From: Pseudoruegeria sp039972875
Lineage (GTDB): Bacteria; Pseudomonadota; Alphaproteobacteria; Rhodobacterales; Rhodobacteraceae
Assembly (NCBI GenBank): GCA_039972875.1
Contig: JBDWMA010000042.1
Span: forward strand, 1-64,000
Direction of reading: 5' to 3'
Length of the DNA stretch: 64,000 bases
Below are positions 47,465 to 55,495 of the stretch, piece after piece; positions within the stretch are counted from its first letter, which is position 1, and every line of letters begins with the position of its first letter. The position numbers and the translations under genes are program-made. The notes under the pieces were generated by a model, which saw nothing but the letters and a program-made list of their open reading frames with translations, was not told the DNA's origin and ran no database searches.

Positions 47465-49018
47465 CTATAACTGTCCTTCAACCGGAAGCCATCGTGCAAT
47501 AATTGCCGTTGCCCGATCCACAATGCCCGCTCCTGGCTCCCTGGTGTACGTTTCGTCAGCGCCATTGCCTGTATAACGCCAAATCACATCGTCATTTTCA
47601 TCCAAGCCCAACCAGAATGTAAAATCATCCGCATGTAGCTCCAGCGCAACCGCAAACCCTTCTGCGGTGACGGGATCCTGAAGGAAAAAACCGAATTCTG
47701 TATTAATTTCAATGGATCGCGGATCAAAGTTCAACGAGCCAACGAACAGTTTTTCGCGGTCAATAATCGCCGCCTTTGTGTGCATCGTAAGGGTTAGGTT
47801 GTCGTCGACATTGTCCAAGCCCAACACCTCTGGTGCATCGGCCCTTACTTCGAAAAGCTCAACGCCCGCTGCGAGCAACGCCTTTCTATGCCGATAATAC
47901 CCCCCATGCACATAGGCATGGTTGGTCGCAGCCAATGAATTGGTGATGATCCGAACTTTGATCCCCCTTGCAGCAAGGTCCTCAAAGAATTGCGCACCGT
48001 AATCGCGCGGTACAAAATACGGTGTGAACAAAATCACCTCCGATTTTGCTGCGGCCATTTCCTGAAATAATTGTTTGGCGACGATCCTCTCTTGCGGATC
48101 ATCCGGAGGCAAACGCAATTTTGCCGGTGTGTCGCTGGTAACTTTGCTCACACCCGTTTTTAACGGCAACACTTTATCACGCAAATCCGATAAAAAGGCG
48201 CTATCAACCGCACGACGATATGTATCTGCCTCAGCAAGATCTGCACGATTTTCGATTTCAAAACGTGCAGCCGACAATTCAGCATCCGAATCCCGTTTAT
48301 CCAAAGCCCGCACCGGGACGGACCAGACATCATTCCAAAAGACATCAAAACTCTCAGAGATCTTGGGAACACTTGGGCCAATCACCCCCATGTCAAAATC
48401 AGCAAATTCAGAGCTTGTATCCAGTTGATAATATTCATCCGCCAAATTTCGGCCACCGATAATCGCAAACGCATTATCCGCGATCAGAGCCTTATTGTGC
48501 ATCCGGCGGTTAACCCGTTTAAAATCAATGACATAATTCCAAGGGCCCCAACTATTGCGCGACAAAGGGTTAAAGATACGCACCTCAATATTGGGGTGAC
48601 TGTCCAACACGGCCAATTGCCCATCTTTGGCGGTGGTAAAAGCATCATCCAACAAAAGGCGCACGCGGACATTTCGAGACGCCGCCTCCAGAAGGGCGAC
48701 GCTGATCAAGGCCCCCGCCTCGTCTGGTTTAATCAAAAAGTACTGCAAATCCAATGTGTGTTGGGCAGTTTCTATCAAACGAAGCCGCGCGCCCAATGCA
48801 TCATTTCCATCAGGTAAGGGTATAGTAGAATCCCGAGCACCATGGCGCGCCAGATGTTCGTTATATCGCTGATTCAAAATACCTGTATTTAAACCTATCT
48901 CTGCACGCGTAACTGTTTTTGGCGCATCAAAGGGAACAGATGTACAGCCAGAAAACGAACCCACGGCGATCAGCGCCGCTGCTCCTACCATTTTTAGCGA
49001 TGTTACCATGATCCCCAT
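47465..49018 (-). CDS. Phospholipase D family lipoprotein (YmdC/ClsC-like)
   Basis: About 517 residues. It has a lipoprotein signal (VGAAALIAVGSFSGC, lipobox Cys) and two HKD motifs, RMHNKALIADNAFAIIGGRN and TMHTKAAIIDREKLFVGSLNF. It is like ClsC/YmdC cardiolipin synthases, but a general phospholipase-D activity is equally possible. I take the start at 49018 (MGIMVTSL) or 49009; an ATG at 49054 gives an unusual long n-region. It makes a second PLD-fold gene 3 kb from cls. Confidence 0.82.
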   Translation of the reverse strand: MGIMVTSLKMVGAAALIAVGSFSGCTSVPFDAPKTVTRAEIGLNTGILNQRYNEHLARHGARDSTIPLPDGNDALGARLRLIETAQHTLDLQYFLIKPDEAGALISVALLEAASRNVRVRLLLDDAFTTAKDGQLAVLDSHPNIEVRIFNPLSRNSWGPWNYVIDFKRVNRRMHNKALIADNAFAIIGGRNLADEYYQLDTSSEFADFDMGVIGPSVPKISESFDVFWNDVWSVPVRALDKRDSDAELSAARFEIENRADLAEADTYRRAVDSAFLSDLRDKVLPLKTGVSKVTSDTPAKLRLPPDDPQERIVAKQLFQEMAAAKSEVILFTPYFVPRDYGAQFFEDLAARGIKVRIITNSLAATNHAYVHGGYYRHRKALLAAGVELFEVRADAPEVLGLDNVDDNLTLTMHTKAAIIDREKLFVGSLNFDPRSIEINTEFGFFLQDPVTAEGFAVALELHADDFTFWLGLDENDDVIWRYTGNGADETYTREPGAGIVDRATAIIARWLPVEGQL

Positions 49019-49218
49019 CTTGCCTGCAGTCCCTTGATCGGGTGTTTTGATCACTATGCCAGAGGCATTATCGTAACGACATAAGAAAATCTAAATGCCC
49101 GCCTATTATATGTAATAGCACCCAAAATATTCCGACTTAATAAATTCAGTGAGCAAAGCGGTCATCTTAAGAATTTAACAGCATAGATCCCTACACCATT
49201 TTTTATCATCAACTTCTA

Positions 49219-49249
49219 TTGACATAATGCATACCCCTCCCCACATATT
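49219..49249 (+). promoter_or_regulatory. Possible promoter of a small RNA
   Basis: TTGACA (49219-49224) with CATATT (49244-49249) 19 bases on. The spacing is slightly long. It would start a transcript about 49256, directly before a perfect hairpin. Confidence 0.4.
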
Positions 49250-49255
49250 CTTTAT

Positions 49256-49415
49256 CAACACAGCATGACAAACATCCTCCCACCTTGTCATGCTTCACAC
49301 ATTCGGGCCCGCTGCCATTTTGTCCCTCTTGGTAGCCCCGACACAGGTAAGACACCGTGTTGACCTCCACCGGCGTGGCTGATTGTCCCTCAGCTGCGCC
49401 GGTTTCTTTCTAAGT
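49256..49415 (+). ncRNA. Candidate small RNA with a CCUCCC hairpin loop
   Basis: This 460-base gap has no credible ORF. It starts with a perfect 9-bp stem (49263-49271 with 49285-49293) whose 13-base loop contains TCCTCCC, an anti-Shine-Dalgarno-like sequence similar to the CCUCCUCCC loops of the cuckoo/CcsR small RNA family of alphaproteobacteria. A second part runs through TTGACCTCCACC and ends in a hairpin (CCGGCG...CGCCGG with GCTGA/TCAGC inside, 49370-49402) followed by TTTCTTTCT. That gives a transcript of about 160 bases, or two tandem shorter ones. The basis is structure only. Confidence 0.55.
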
Positions 49416-49516
49416 ATTAATACATCAATTAAACCTGCCAACTTGGCAATTTTTAACAATAAAAATTATATCAACCTTACTTGATAAAACGTATTATGCA
49501 GGCCATCTATACCTTG

Positions 49517-49786
49517 TCAGACAGCAAATGATTCAAACTGGGAACGCATCATATTCCGAAAAAGCCGGACCTGTTCACCGCGCCCAAGCACAATCATTTT
49601 CGGGACGATTGGACCGGGATTGAGCAAAGGACATTGCGCTATTTGACACAATGTACGTGGCCTCGCATGGGATAGGGCTGACAGGGAATAGCCTTGGACC
49701 ACTTGCAGGTTGGCCCGTACACAAGCGTCTGGTCGTCCGATGGGGATCGGGATATCAGACGGGGAGCCGCATCCGGGATCACTCAC
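49517..49786 (-). other. Short open frame, doubtful gene or gene remnant
   Basis: 89 codons on the minus strand (MSDPGCGSPSDIPIPIG...). It starts inside a strong hairpin and lacks a ribosome binding site. The piece LQVVQGYSLSALSHARPRTL has reasonable codon use but matches no family I know. It may be the end of a lost gene. Treat as unproven. Confidence 0.2.
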
Positions 49787-49799
49787 CCCGGATGCGGCT
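49765..49799 (-). terminator. Perfect 13-bp inverted repeat after the MarR gene
   Basis: AGCCGCATCCGGG (49765-49777) and its exact complement CCCGGATGCGGCT (49787-49799) flank a 9-base loop. It starts 7 bases past the MarR stop (49806) and would terminate it, though no T run follows on the minus strand. Confidence 0.55.
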
Positions 49800-49805
49800 T
49801 ACAGA

Positions 49806-50249
49806 TTACAGCTCTTGAGCGATCTTGGACAAAAGACGGCGCAAACTCTCAAGCTCTTTTGTTCCAATAATATCGCCGATCCGTTTTTCAACAGACTCAA
49901 AACTGTGGCGGTGTCGCGTGCGCAAAGCATGCCCCGCTTGATTCATCTTTGCGACCTTGTCTCGTTTACTGCCTTCAAGAAATTCAAAATCAATTAACCC
50001 CTTTTCGAGCAATCTCTTTATTGAGCTATGGGCCGCTTGCCGCGAAATACCTTGCACATTGGAGAGATCATTCAACGTACGTGGTTTTCGTACGATATGG
50101 ATCAAAGTACGAATATCGGATGGCCGGACATCCAACGCCCCGTCTGTTTCCCGCAATTCTGCAGAAAGCGTATCCATACGTTCAATCACGTCCTGTAAAA
50201 GTCCGCGAATGGTATTAAGGGGTGGGTCAATTTTAATTTTATCAGTCAT
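49806..50249 (-). CDS. MarR family transcriptional regulator
   Basis: 147 residues with a winged helix: DIRTLIHIVRKPRTLNDLSN, then the recognition helix region ISRQAAHSSIKRLLEKGLI, then the wing with GSKRDKVAKMNQAG. It lies 81 bases downstream of the Gfo/Idh/MocA gene on the same strand. Its ligand and target are unknown; a link to the sulfoquinovose locus is only positional. Confidence 0.82.
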   Translation of the reverse strand: MTDKIKIDPPLNTIRGLLQDVIERMDTLSAELRETDGALDVRPSDIRTLIHIVRKPRTLNDLSNVQGISRQAAHSSIKRLLEKGLIDFEFLEGSKRDKVAKMNQAGHALRTRHRHSFESVEKRIGDIIGTKELESLRRLLSKIAQEL

Positions 50250-50330
50250 GGTTGTCGATCTAGTAGACCCGCCGGCCCTTAAACAAGTAAAAACAGGGAT
50301 AATCTATCTCGACGTGTGGTTTCGGCAACG

Positions 50331-51428
50331 TTAATTAACAATTTTGACCGATTGACCTGTGCGCGCGCTTTCTTGCGCCGCCAACCCCATTCGAACCGCC
50401 ATCGCACCATCCCGCAATGTCACTTCGGGTTGGACCCCTTCCCGCACAACGGCGTGGAATTTTTGATGCTGATAATAGGTCGATCCGTTATGATCACCCG
50501 CATCCAACAGCTCTGGGTCTACCGGGATATCAAGAACTTTAGGCCCCTTGGGATGGCGTGGGCTAACAATGACTTGTGGCACAGGCGGCGCGCCCAGATC
50601 AGACGGCCAAAACCGCCCCGGCCCAGGCACAAGACATTCGATTTTTCCCTCTGGCCCGACGGCAGAGATTTCCTCTTGATAGCGTGACCCTTCGGCAAAC
50701 ATGCAAAGCTCTAGCATGGCCCGCGCCCCGTTTTCAAAATCAACGATGACATATCCGTTGTCCCAAATGTCTGGTGTTTCCCCATCATAGCTTTCATCAA
50801 GATGGTTCACAGATTGCCCAGCAGATGCCATGACCTGAACGGGTTCACATTGCATCACCAAACGCATCAGATCAAAAAAGTGGCAGCATTTTTCAACCAA
50901 CGTCCCACCAGACCCGTGGTTGAACCGGTTCCAGTCCCCAACTTTGGATAAAAATGGAAACCGATGTTCGCGAATGGTCAACATTTTTATGCCCCCGGTC
51001 GCGGTAGCGGCATCTTCGATCAACTTAGCCACAGGCGGCATATAGCGATATTCCATAGCAACCCATACAGGTGCAGGATAACGGGCCGCAAACTTGGCAA
51101 TACGCGACGCATCCTCATTGGCCGTGTACAACGGCTTCTCCACCAATAAGGGCAAAGGGCGTGTCGCAGAAATTTGTTCTAATTGATCAACGTGCACATA
51201 ATTTGGAGACACAATCAAAAGGCAGTCGAGCGCCTCAAATTCCAGCAATTCTTCTAAGCTGTCACAAAATACTGCCTCAGGAGCAAATCCTGCAGCTGCT
51301 AATCGCATATTAGCATCAGGTTCAAAAATAGCGGCCACCTGACCGCCGGGCAACAAATGTATATTGCGGATATGCTCTTGCCCCATCATCCCACATCCGA
51401 TGATGCCGTAACTGACTGTATCTGCCAT
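50331..51428 (-). CDS. sqgA: Gfo/Idh/MocA-fold protein, probable NAD+-dependent sulfoquinovosidase (GH188)
   Basis: 365 residues. The NAD-binding start is YGIIGCGMMGQEH (G11-G16), EKP lies at 97-99 (LLVEKPLYT), and the catalytic face has EYRYMPP (126-132) and HRFPFLSKVGDWNRF. The fold is that of sugar oxidoreductases and of the NAD+-using glycosidases GH109 and GH188. SqgA-type NAD+-dependent sulfoquinovosidases occur in Roseobacter sulfoquinovose clusters that lack a GH31 enzyme; here a SmoCBA set is 0.8 kb away and no GH31 gene is present. It would release sulfoquinovose from sulfoquinovosyl glycerol. The gene is 14 bases after the GntR gene. The alternative is a plain sugar dehydrogenase. 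Confidence 0.72.
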   Translation of the reverse strand: MADTVSYGIIGCGMMGQEHIRNIHLLPGGQVAAIFEPDANMRLAAAGFAPEAVFCDSLEELLEFEALDCLLIVSPNYVHVDQLEQISATRPLPLLVEKPLYTANEDASRIAKFAARYPAPVWVAMEYRYMPPVAKLIEDAATATGGIKMLTIREHRFPFLSKVGDWNRFNHGSGGTLVEKCCHFFDLMRLVMQCEPVQVMASAGQSVNHLDESYDGETPDIWDNGYVIVDFENGARAMLELCMFAEGSRYQEEISAVGPEGKIECLVPGPGRFWPSDLGAPPVPQVIVSPRHPKGPKVLDIPVDPELLDAGDHNGSTYYQHQKFHAVVREGVQPEVTLRDGAMAVRMGLAAQESARTGQSVKIVN

Positions 51429-51442
51429 GTTATTGTATTTCC

Positions 51443-52150
51443 TTAACTCAGTCGCGCAAAGTAGCGCACTGTTGTGTGGTCAAACCATGTGCGCGAATAT
51501 TCCGCGCGTAATTCATCCCGTGACCAGCTGATCCGCTCTACGAATCCCGCTGCCGCACCGGGCCGAAGCCCAAATTCTGCTGGCGCCCAATCCGGCACCA
51601 CATCGACACCCACGGTATCCTCGGCACGGGCAATCCAGAGGTTCAATTTGGTGCGATAATATAAATAGAGCGACTCTGACACGTCGGTCGGATTCAACTG
51701 TCTGACATGCGACCCATCGAGCCATATTTCTTCGACAGCCGCCGGAGCACCGTTTAGTTTACGCAATCTCCTGATCCGGTGCCCCTCTTCGGACTTTCCA
51801 AAATCCGGATAGCTTTCGGGCTTAGGCAAGCGCGCAACAGAAAGAATCTTAGCCGTTGGCAAACCGCCACCGTTGATCAGTTCAAGGCGAAACATTGAAT
51901 AGACTGACAAAGCGTCCTCGGCAGCCCGGACATAATTTCCGGACCCTTGCACACGATCCAACATTCCTTTTTCTGTCAAATCCGCCAACGCCTTACGCAA
52001 CGTTCCTACAGACGTATTAAGCGATATCGCCATTTCCCGTTCGGGCGGTAGCCGCTCTCCGTCACGCAACCGTCCCGACCGGATTTCTCGGATCAACAGC
52101 TCGCTTAGCTGAACATAAAGCGGCAAAGAGGATTGAGCGCGATTCGACAT
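51443..52150 (-). CDS. GntR family regulator (HutC/UTRA type)
   Basis: 235 residues from ATG 52150 (MSNRAQSS), preceded by GTGGTGGAA; an ATG 11 codons upstream lacks a site. Winged helix at about 8-72 (LLIREIRSGRLRDGERLPPEREMAISLNTSVGTLRKAL), then a UTRA ligand domain (about 95-230). Placed between and divergent from the monooxygenase operon, it is the likely repressor of both, sensing the sugar or an intermediate. Confidence 0.87.
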   Translation of the reverse strand: MSNRAQSSLPLYVQLSELLIREIRSGRLRDGERLPPEREMAISLNTSVGTLRKALADLTEKGMLDRVQGSGNYVRAAEDALSVYSMFRLELINGGGLPTAKILSVARLPKPESYPDFGKSEEGHRIRRLRKLNGAPAAVEEIWLDGSHVRQLNPTDVSESLYLYYRTKLNLWIARAEDTVGVDVVPDWAPAEFGLRPGAAAGFVERISWSRDELRAEYSRTWFDHTTVRYFARLS

Positions 52151-52243
52151 TTCCACCACGTTGAGAAAAAATTGATACACCATTGATCTACATCAAAGCG
52201 GATGCTACGCAAGTGGAAATTTCGAAACGCAACAGGAGCTGGC
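52151..52243. promoter_or_regulatory. Divergent control region of the sulfoquinovose locus
   Basis: 93 bases separate the GntR gene from the monooxygenase gene. An inverted repeat TTGAT-CTAC-ATCAA lies at 52183-52196, with a direct copy ATTGATAC just before. A second pair, ATTTCCAC (52149-52156) and GTGGAAAT (52213-52220), flanks it, with TTTCGAAA next to the latter. These are candidate GntR operators; none is a textbook HutC site. Confidence 0.4.
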
Positions 52244-53401
52244 ATGACCATCGTCCCCATCACTTCCCCTGACTTGGACGCCGCAGAAGTTTCATGGTTT
52301 TCTGCACTTTGCTCTGATGACTATCAGTTTCTGGGCGTTCCGGATGGGGCGCTTCGCTCCAGCTGGGATCACTGCAGCGACATCGTAAAAACCGCCGAGG
52401 CACAGGGCTTCGGCAACATTTTATGCCCTTCTTCCTACCAAGTTGGTCAGGATACGCTGGCATTTGTTGCAGGCTGCGCGCCGATCACCGACAAAATCAA
52501 CATGCTGGCCGCCATCCGCTGCGGTGAAGTGCAACCCATCATGTTGGCCAGGTCTTTGGCAACTCTTGACCACATGTTAAAAGGCCGCTTGACCATTAAC
52601 ATCATCTCCTCCGATTTCCCCGGCGAAAAAGAAGAGAGCGCCTTTCGCTATCAACGCTCCCGCGAGGTCGTTGAAATCCTACGCCAAGCTTGGACACAGG
52701 ATGAGATAAATTACAAAGGCGAGGTATATAACTTCGAAGGTCTAAACACCGATCCCATCCGGCCTTACCAACAGAATGGGGGGCCGTTGATGTATTTCGG
52801 CGGATACTCTCCGGCGGCTTTGGATCTTTGTGGCCAGCACTGCGACGTCTACCTCATGTGGCCAGAAACCAAAGAAGAACTGGCTGGTCGTATGAAGGCC
52901 GTTCATGCCCGCGCGCAAGAGTACAACCGCACTTTGGATTATGGCCTACGCGTCCACGTAATTGTTCGAGACACGGAAGCCGAAGCCAAGGAATACGCCC
53001 AATACATCGTTTCCAAACTTGACGACGAACACGGCCAAAAAATCCGTGAACGCGCATTGGATTCAGGTTCTTTGGGTGTTTCGCATCAAGCTAAAAACCG
53101 CGAAATCGCAGATATGGAAGGCTTTATTGAGCCTCATCTTTGGACAGGTGTCGGACGAGCGCGCTCCGGCTGTGGTGCGGCACTGGTCGGCTCCACCGAT
53201 CAAGTGCTGAGCGAGTTGGAAGCTTATCAAAAAATGGGCATGCGGGCATTTGTACTTTCCGGTTACCCCCATGTAGATGAATGCAAACACTTTGGCCAAA
53301 GGGTACTGCCGCAGATGAAAACCTGCTCGCTTCCCGAAGCTTACGGGCGTGTGCCCGCTGAAACCCCGATGACGCCGCTTGGCGCAGGAGTCCGCCGTTA
53401 A
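52244..53401 (+). CDS. smoC: Flavin-dependent sulfoquinovose monooxygenase (SmoC-like, SsuD family)
   Basis: 385 residues from ATG 52244 (MTIVPITSPD), with AGGAG upstream. It belongs to the bacterial luciferase-like FMNH2-dependent fold, alkanesulfonate monooxygenase branch: SWFSALCSDDYQFLG at the start, CPSSYQVGQDTLAFVAGCAP, RLTINIISSDFPGEKEESAFRYQRSREVV and YFGGYSPAALDL. With the AKR and flavin reductase downstream it fits SmoC, which turns sulfoquinovose into 6-oxoglucose and sulfite. It needs FMNH2 from the reductase. The stop overlaps the next ATG (TAATG). Another sulfonate substrate cannot be ruled out. Confidence 0.82.
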   Translation: MTIVPITSPDLDAAEVSWFSALCSDDYQFLGVPDGALRSSWDHCSDIVKTAEAQGFGNILCPSSYQVGQDTLAFVAGCAPITDKINMLAAIRCGEVQPIMLARSLATLDHMLKGRLTINIISSDFPGEKEESAFRYQRSREVVEILRQAWTQDEINYKGEVYNFEGLNTDPIRPYQQNGGPLMYFGGYSPAALDLCGQHCDVYLMWPETKEELAGRMKAVHARAQEYNRTLDYGLRVHVIVRDTEAEAKEYAQYIVSKLDDEHGQKIRERALDSGSLGVSHQAKNREIADMEGFIEPHLWTGVGRARSGCGAALVGSTDQVLSELEAYQKMGMRAFVLSGYPHVDECKHFGQRVLPQMKTCSLPEAYGRVPAETPMTPLGAGVRR

Positions 53402-54294
53402 TGGAACGTATCTCTCTTTCTTCCGACCTTGAACTGTCGCGCATTGTTTATGGCATGTGGCGTCTATCTGAGGCCGAAGACACCTCTGCTGCTCATGTTG
53501 AAGCAAAAATCAATGCCTGTCTTGAGCAAGGCATTACCAGTTTTGATCAGGCTGATATCTATGGTGGTTATGAATCCGAATTGGTGATGGGTAAGGCCAT
53601 GAAAGCCAATCCCGCTCTGCGCGATCAGATGGAAATCATCACAAAATGTGACATCGTTTTGCCAATGGGCCCGTTTTCCCACAAGCCAGTTAAAATGTAT
53701 GACACCAGCCGTGATCATATCTTAACTTCGCTGGAAAACTCATTGAAAGCGATGGAAATTAATGAAGTAGACTGCCTATTGATCCATCGCCCTGATCCGT
53801 TTATGGATCCAGAGGAAACCGGGGCAACACTGGATGAAATCGTTACATCCGGCAAAGCCAAATCTGTGGGTGTTTCAAATTTCAAACTCCATGACTGGAC
53901 TCTGCTGCAGTCTCATATGGACACGCAACTGGTGACCAATCAGATTGAAATCAGCCTGCTGGCCCACGACGCGCTCAGCAATGGCGATTTGGCCTATCTG
54001 CAAGAACGCAAGATTATCCCGATGGCTTGGTCTCCTCTTGCTGGTGGCGCATTATTTGCACCTGAAAACGCAAAACTCTTGGCGTTGCTCACAAAAACGG
54101 GCGCTCAATTCGGTGTGGATGCAACAGCTGTGGCGATCGCATGGATTCTTGCGCATCCCGCGAAAATTCTACCCGTATTGGGCACAAACAATCTGGACCG
54201 CATCCGCGCAATGAGCGATGCTTTGAACGTAGAGATGACCCGCGAGCTATGGTTCACCCTCTATTCCGAAGCCCTCGGCGACGAGGTTCCCTAA
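53401..54294 (+). CDS. smoB: Aldo-keto reductase, 6-oxoglucose reductase type (SmoB-like)
   Basis: 297 residues. The AKR catalytic tetrad is D49 and Y54 (FDQADIYGGYESE), K82 (TKCDI) and H129 (LLIHRPDP). The overall sequence (ERISLSSDLELSRIVYGMWR, QIEISLLAHDALSNGDLAYLQ, PVLGTNNLDRIR) is close to what I recall of SmoB of Agrobacterium, which reduces 6-oxoglucose to glucose with NADPH. It overlaps smoC and smoA by one base on each side, so the three are made together. Confidence 0.82.
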   Translation: MERISLSSDLELSRIVYGMWRLSEAEDTSAAHVEAKINACLEQGITSFDQADIYGGYESELVMGKAMKANPALRDQMEIITKCDIVLPMGPFSHKPVKMYDTSRDHILTSLENSLKAMEINEVDCLLIHRPDPFMDPEETGATLDEIVTSGKAKSVGVSNFKLHDWTLLQSHMDTQLVTNQIEISLLAHDALSNGDLAYLQERKIIPMAWSPLAGGALFAPENAKLLALLTKTGAQFGVDATAVAIAWILAHPAKILPVLGTNNLDRIRAMSDALNVEMTRELWFTLYSEALGDEVP

Positions 54295-54815
54295 TGGCCG
54301 ACGGAGGACGTATTTCACCAATGGATAGCTTTGTACCCGGACCGGATACGGCGCGATTGTTTCGCAATTCGTTGGGCCGTTTTGCCACGGGTATCACCGT
54401 AGTGACGGCCCAAACACCGGATGGTCCTATCGGGATTACCGCCAACAGTTTCGCATCTGTCTCTTTGGAACCAGCACTCGTGCTTTGGTCGCCTGCAAAG
54501 GACTCTAAACGGTTTAAGGCTTTTTCAAACGCCGAGAATTACGCGATCCATGTTTTGGGTGAGGACCAGATGGAACTCTGCCAGACATTTGCCAAAAAAG
54601 AACATACGTTCGACGGGCTGGCATGGACCCCCTGTGATATGGGCGTTCCCCTGATTGAGGGCTGTCTTGCACGGTTCGAATGTAAAAAACACGCCGAAGT
54701 AGATGCGGGTGATCACGTCATCATTATCGGTCAAGTAAAACGCGCCGGCATCCGTGACGGCGCGCCTTTGTTGTTTTCCAGTGGCCAGTTTGGGCATTTT
54801 GCTCCGGGTCACTGA
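54294..54815 (+). CDS. smoA: Flavin reductase (SmoA-like)
   Basis: 173 residues from ATG 54294, which overlaps the stop of the reductase gene (TAATG). It is a split-barrel flavin reductase: ARLFRNSLGRFATGITVVTAQ, GITANSFASVSLEPALVLW, and GDHVIIIGQVKRAG near the end. It would supply FMNH2 to the monooxygenase. A later in-frame ATG at 54321 has only a distant GGAGG. A 13-bp stem follows the stop. Confidence 0.86.
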   Translation: MADGGRISPMDSFVPGPDTARLFRNSLGRFATGITVVTAQTPDGPIGITANSFASVSLEPALVLWSPAKDSKRFKAFSNAENYAIHVLGEDQMELCQTFAKKEHTFDGLAWTPCDMGVPLIEGCLARFECKKHAEVDAGDHVIIIGQVKRAGIRDGAPLLFSSGQFGHFAPGH

Positions 54816-54817
54816 TC

Positions 54818-54854
54818 CACGTCCAAAGCTGTGGAGGAGATAGCTTTGGACGTG
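54818..54854 (+). repeat. 13-bp hairpin between the monooxygenase set and the TRAP genes
   Basis: CACGTCCAAAGCT (54818-54830) and AGCTTTGGACGTG (54842-54854) are a perfect inverted repeat with an 11-base loop (GTGGAGGAGAT). No T run follows. It may protect the 3' end of the smoCBA message or cut down read-through to the transporter genes. It overlaps the last bases after the smoA stop. Confidence 0.75.
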
Positions 54855-54909
54855 TGAAGAATAATCGTTCCCCCAATCGGGGACGGCAATACATTGGGAG
54901 GGGACATGT

Positions 54910-55494
54910 ATGGCGCTTTTGTTCGGGTTACTGACACCTTTGCAGGTGATCAATGATATCGTTTTGCGCATTGGCCGAGGCGTAGGCATTGTAGCGGTTG
55001 CACTAATGGTTGCCGCAATTTTGTTGCAGGTTTTTTGCCGATATGTGCTGAATAATGCACTGCCCTGGCCAGATGAATTCGCGCGTTTTTGCATGTTATG
55101 GATGACTGGGCTTGTTGCACCAACAGCTTTTCGCCAAGGGGGCTTTGTGGCTATCGACATGCTAGAGCGCGCCATCAATGTGCGTGTCGCAGCGATCCTA
55201 TCACTTGTTCTTTTGATCGTATCTTTGTCTGTGCTCATTGTTGGGGCGCAACTGGGATATAAACACGTCAACTCTGGCTGGTTGTTTTCCTCTTCATCCT
55301 TAAAAATTCCACTGGAATGGCTTGGCATGAAGACTGTCAAAATAAAACTGGCTTGGATGTATATGTCCCTTTTTGTCGGTTTAATCCTCCTCATATCCGT
55401 AAATATTGAGCTGATCTTACGCAAACTGATCACAATGCTGGGCGCAGGCGCAGCACTTCGCCCTATTCCAGGCTTAGCGGTTGAGGTAGAATGA
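54910..55494 (+). CDS. TRAP transporter small permease subunit (DctQ family)
   Basis: 194 residues with four membrane segments. Family blocks are RYVLNNALPWPDEFARFCMLW and QGGFVAIDMLERA. GGGAGG precedes the ATG. It pairs with the large permease, whose start is one base after its stop. The substrate is set by the binding protein; context suggests sulfoquinovose or its glycerol glycoside. Confidence 0.93.
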   Translation: MALLFGLLTPLQVINDIVLRIGRGVGIVAVALMVAAILLQVFCRYVLNNALPWPDEFARFCMLWMTGLVAPTAFRQGGFVAIDMLERAINVRVAAILSLVLLIVSLSVLIVGAQLGYKHVNSGWLFSSSSLKIPLEWLGMKTVKIKLAWMYMSLFVGLILLISVNIELILRKLITMLGAGAALRPIPGLAVEVE

Positions 55495-55495
55495 T

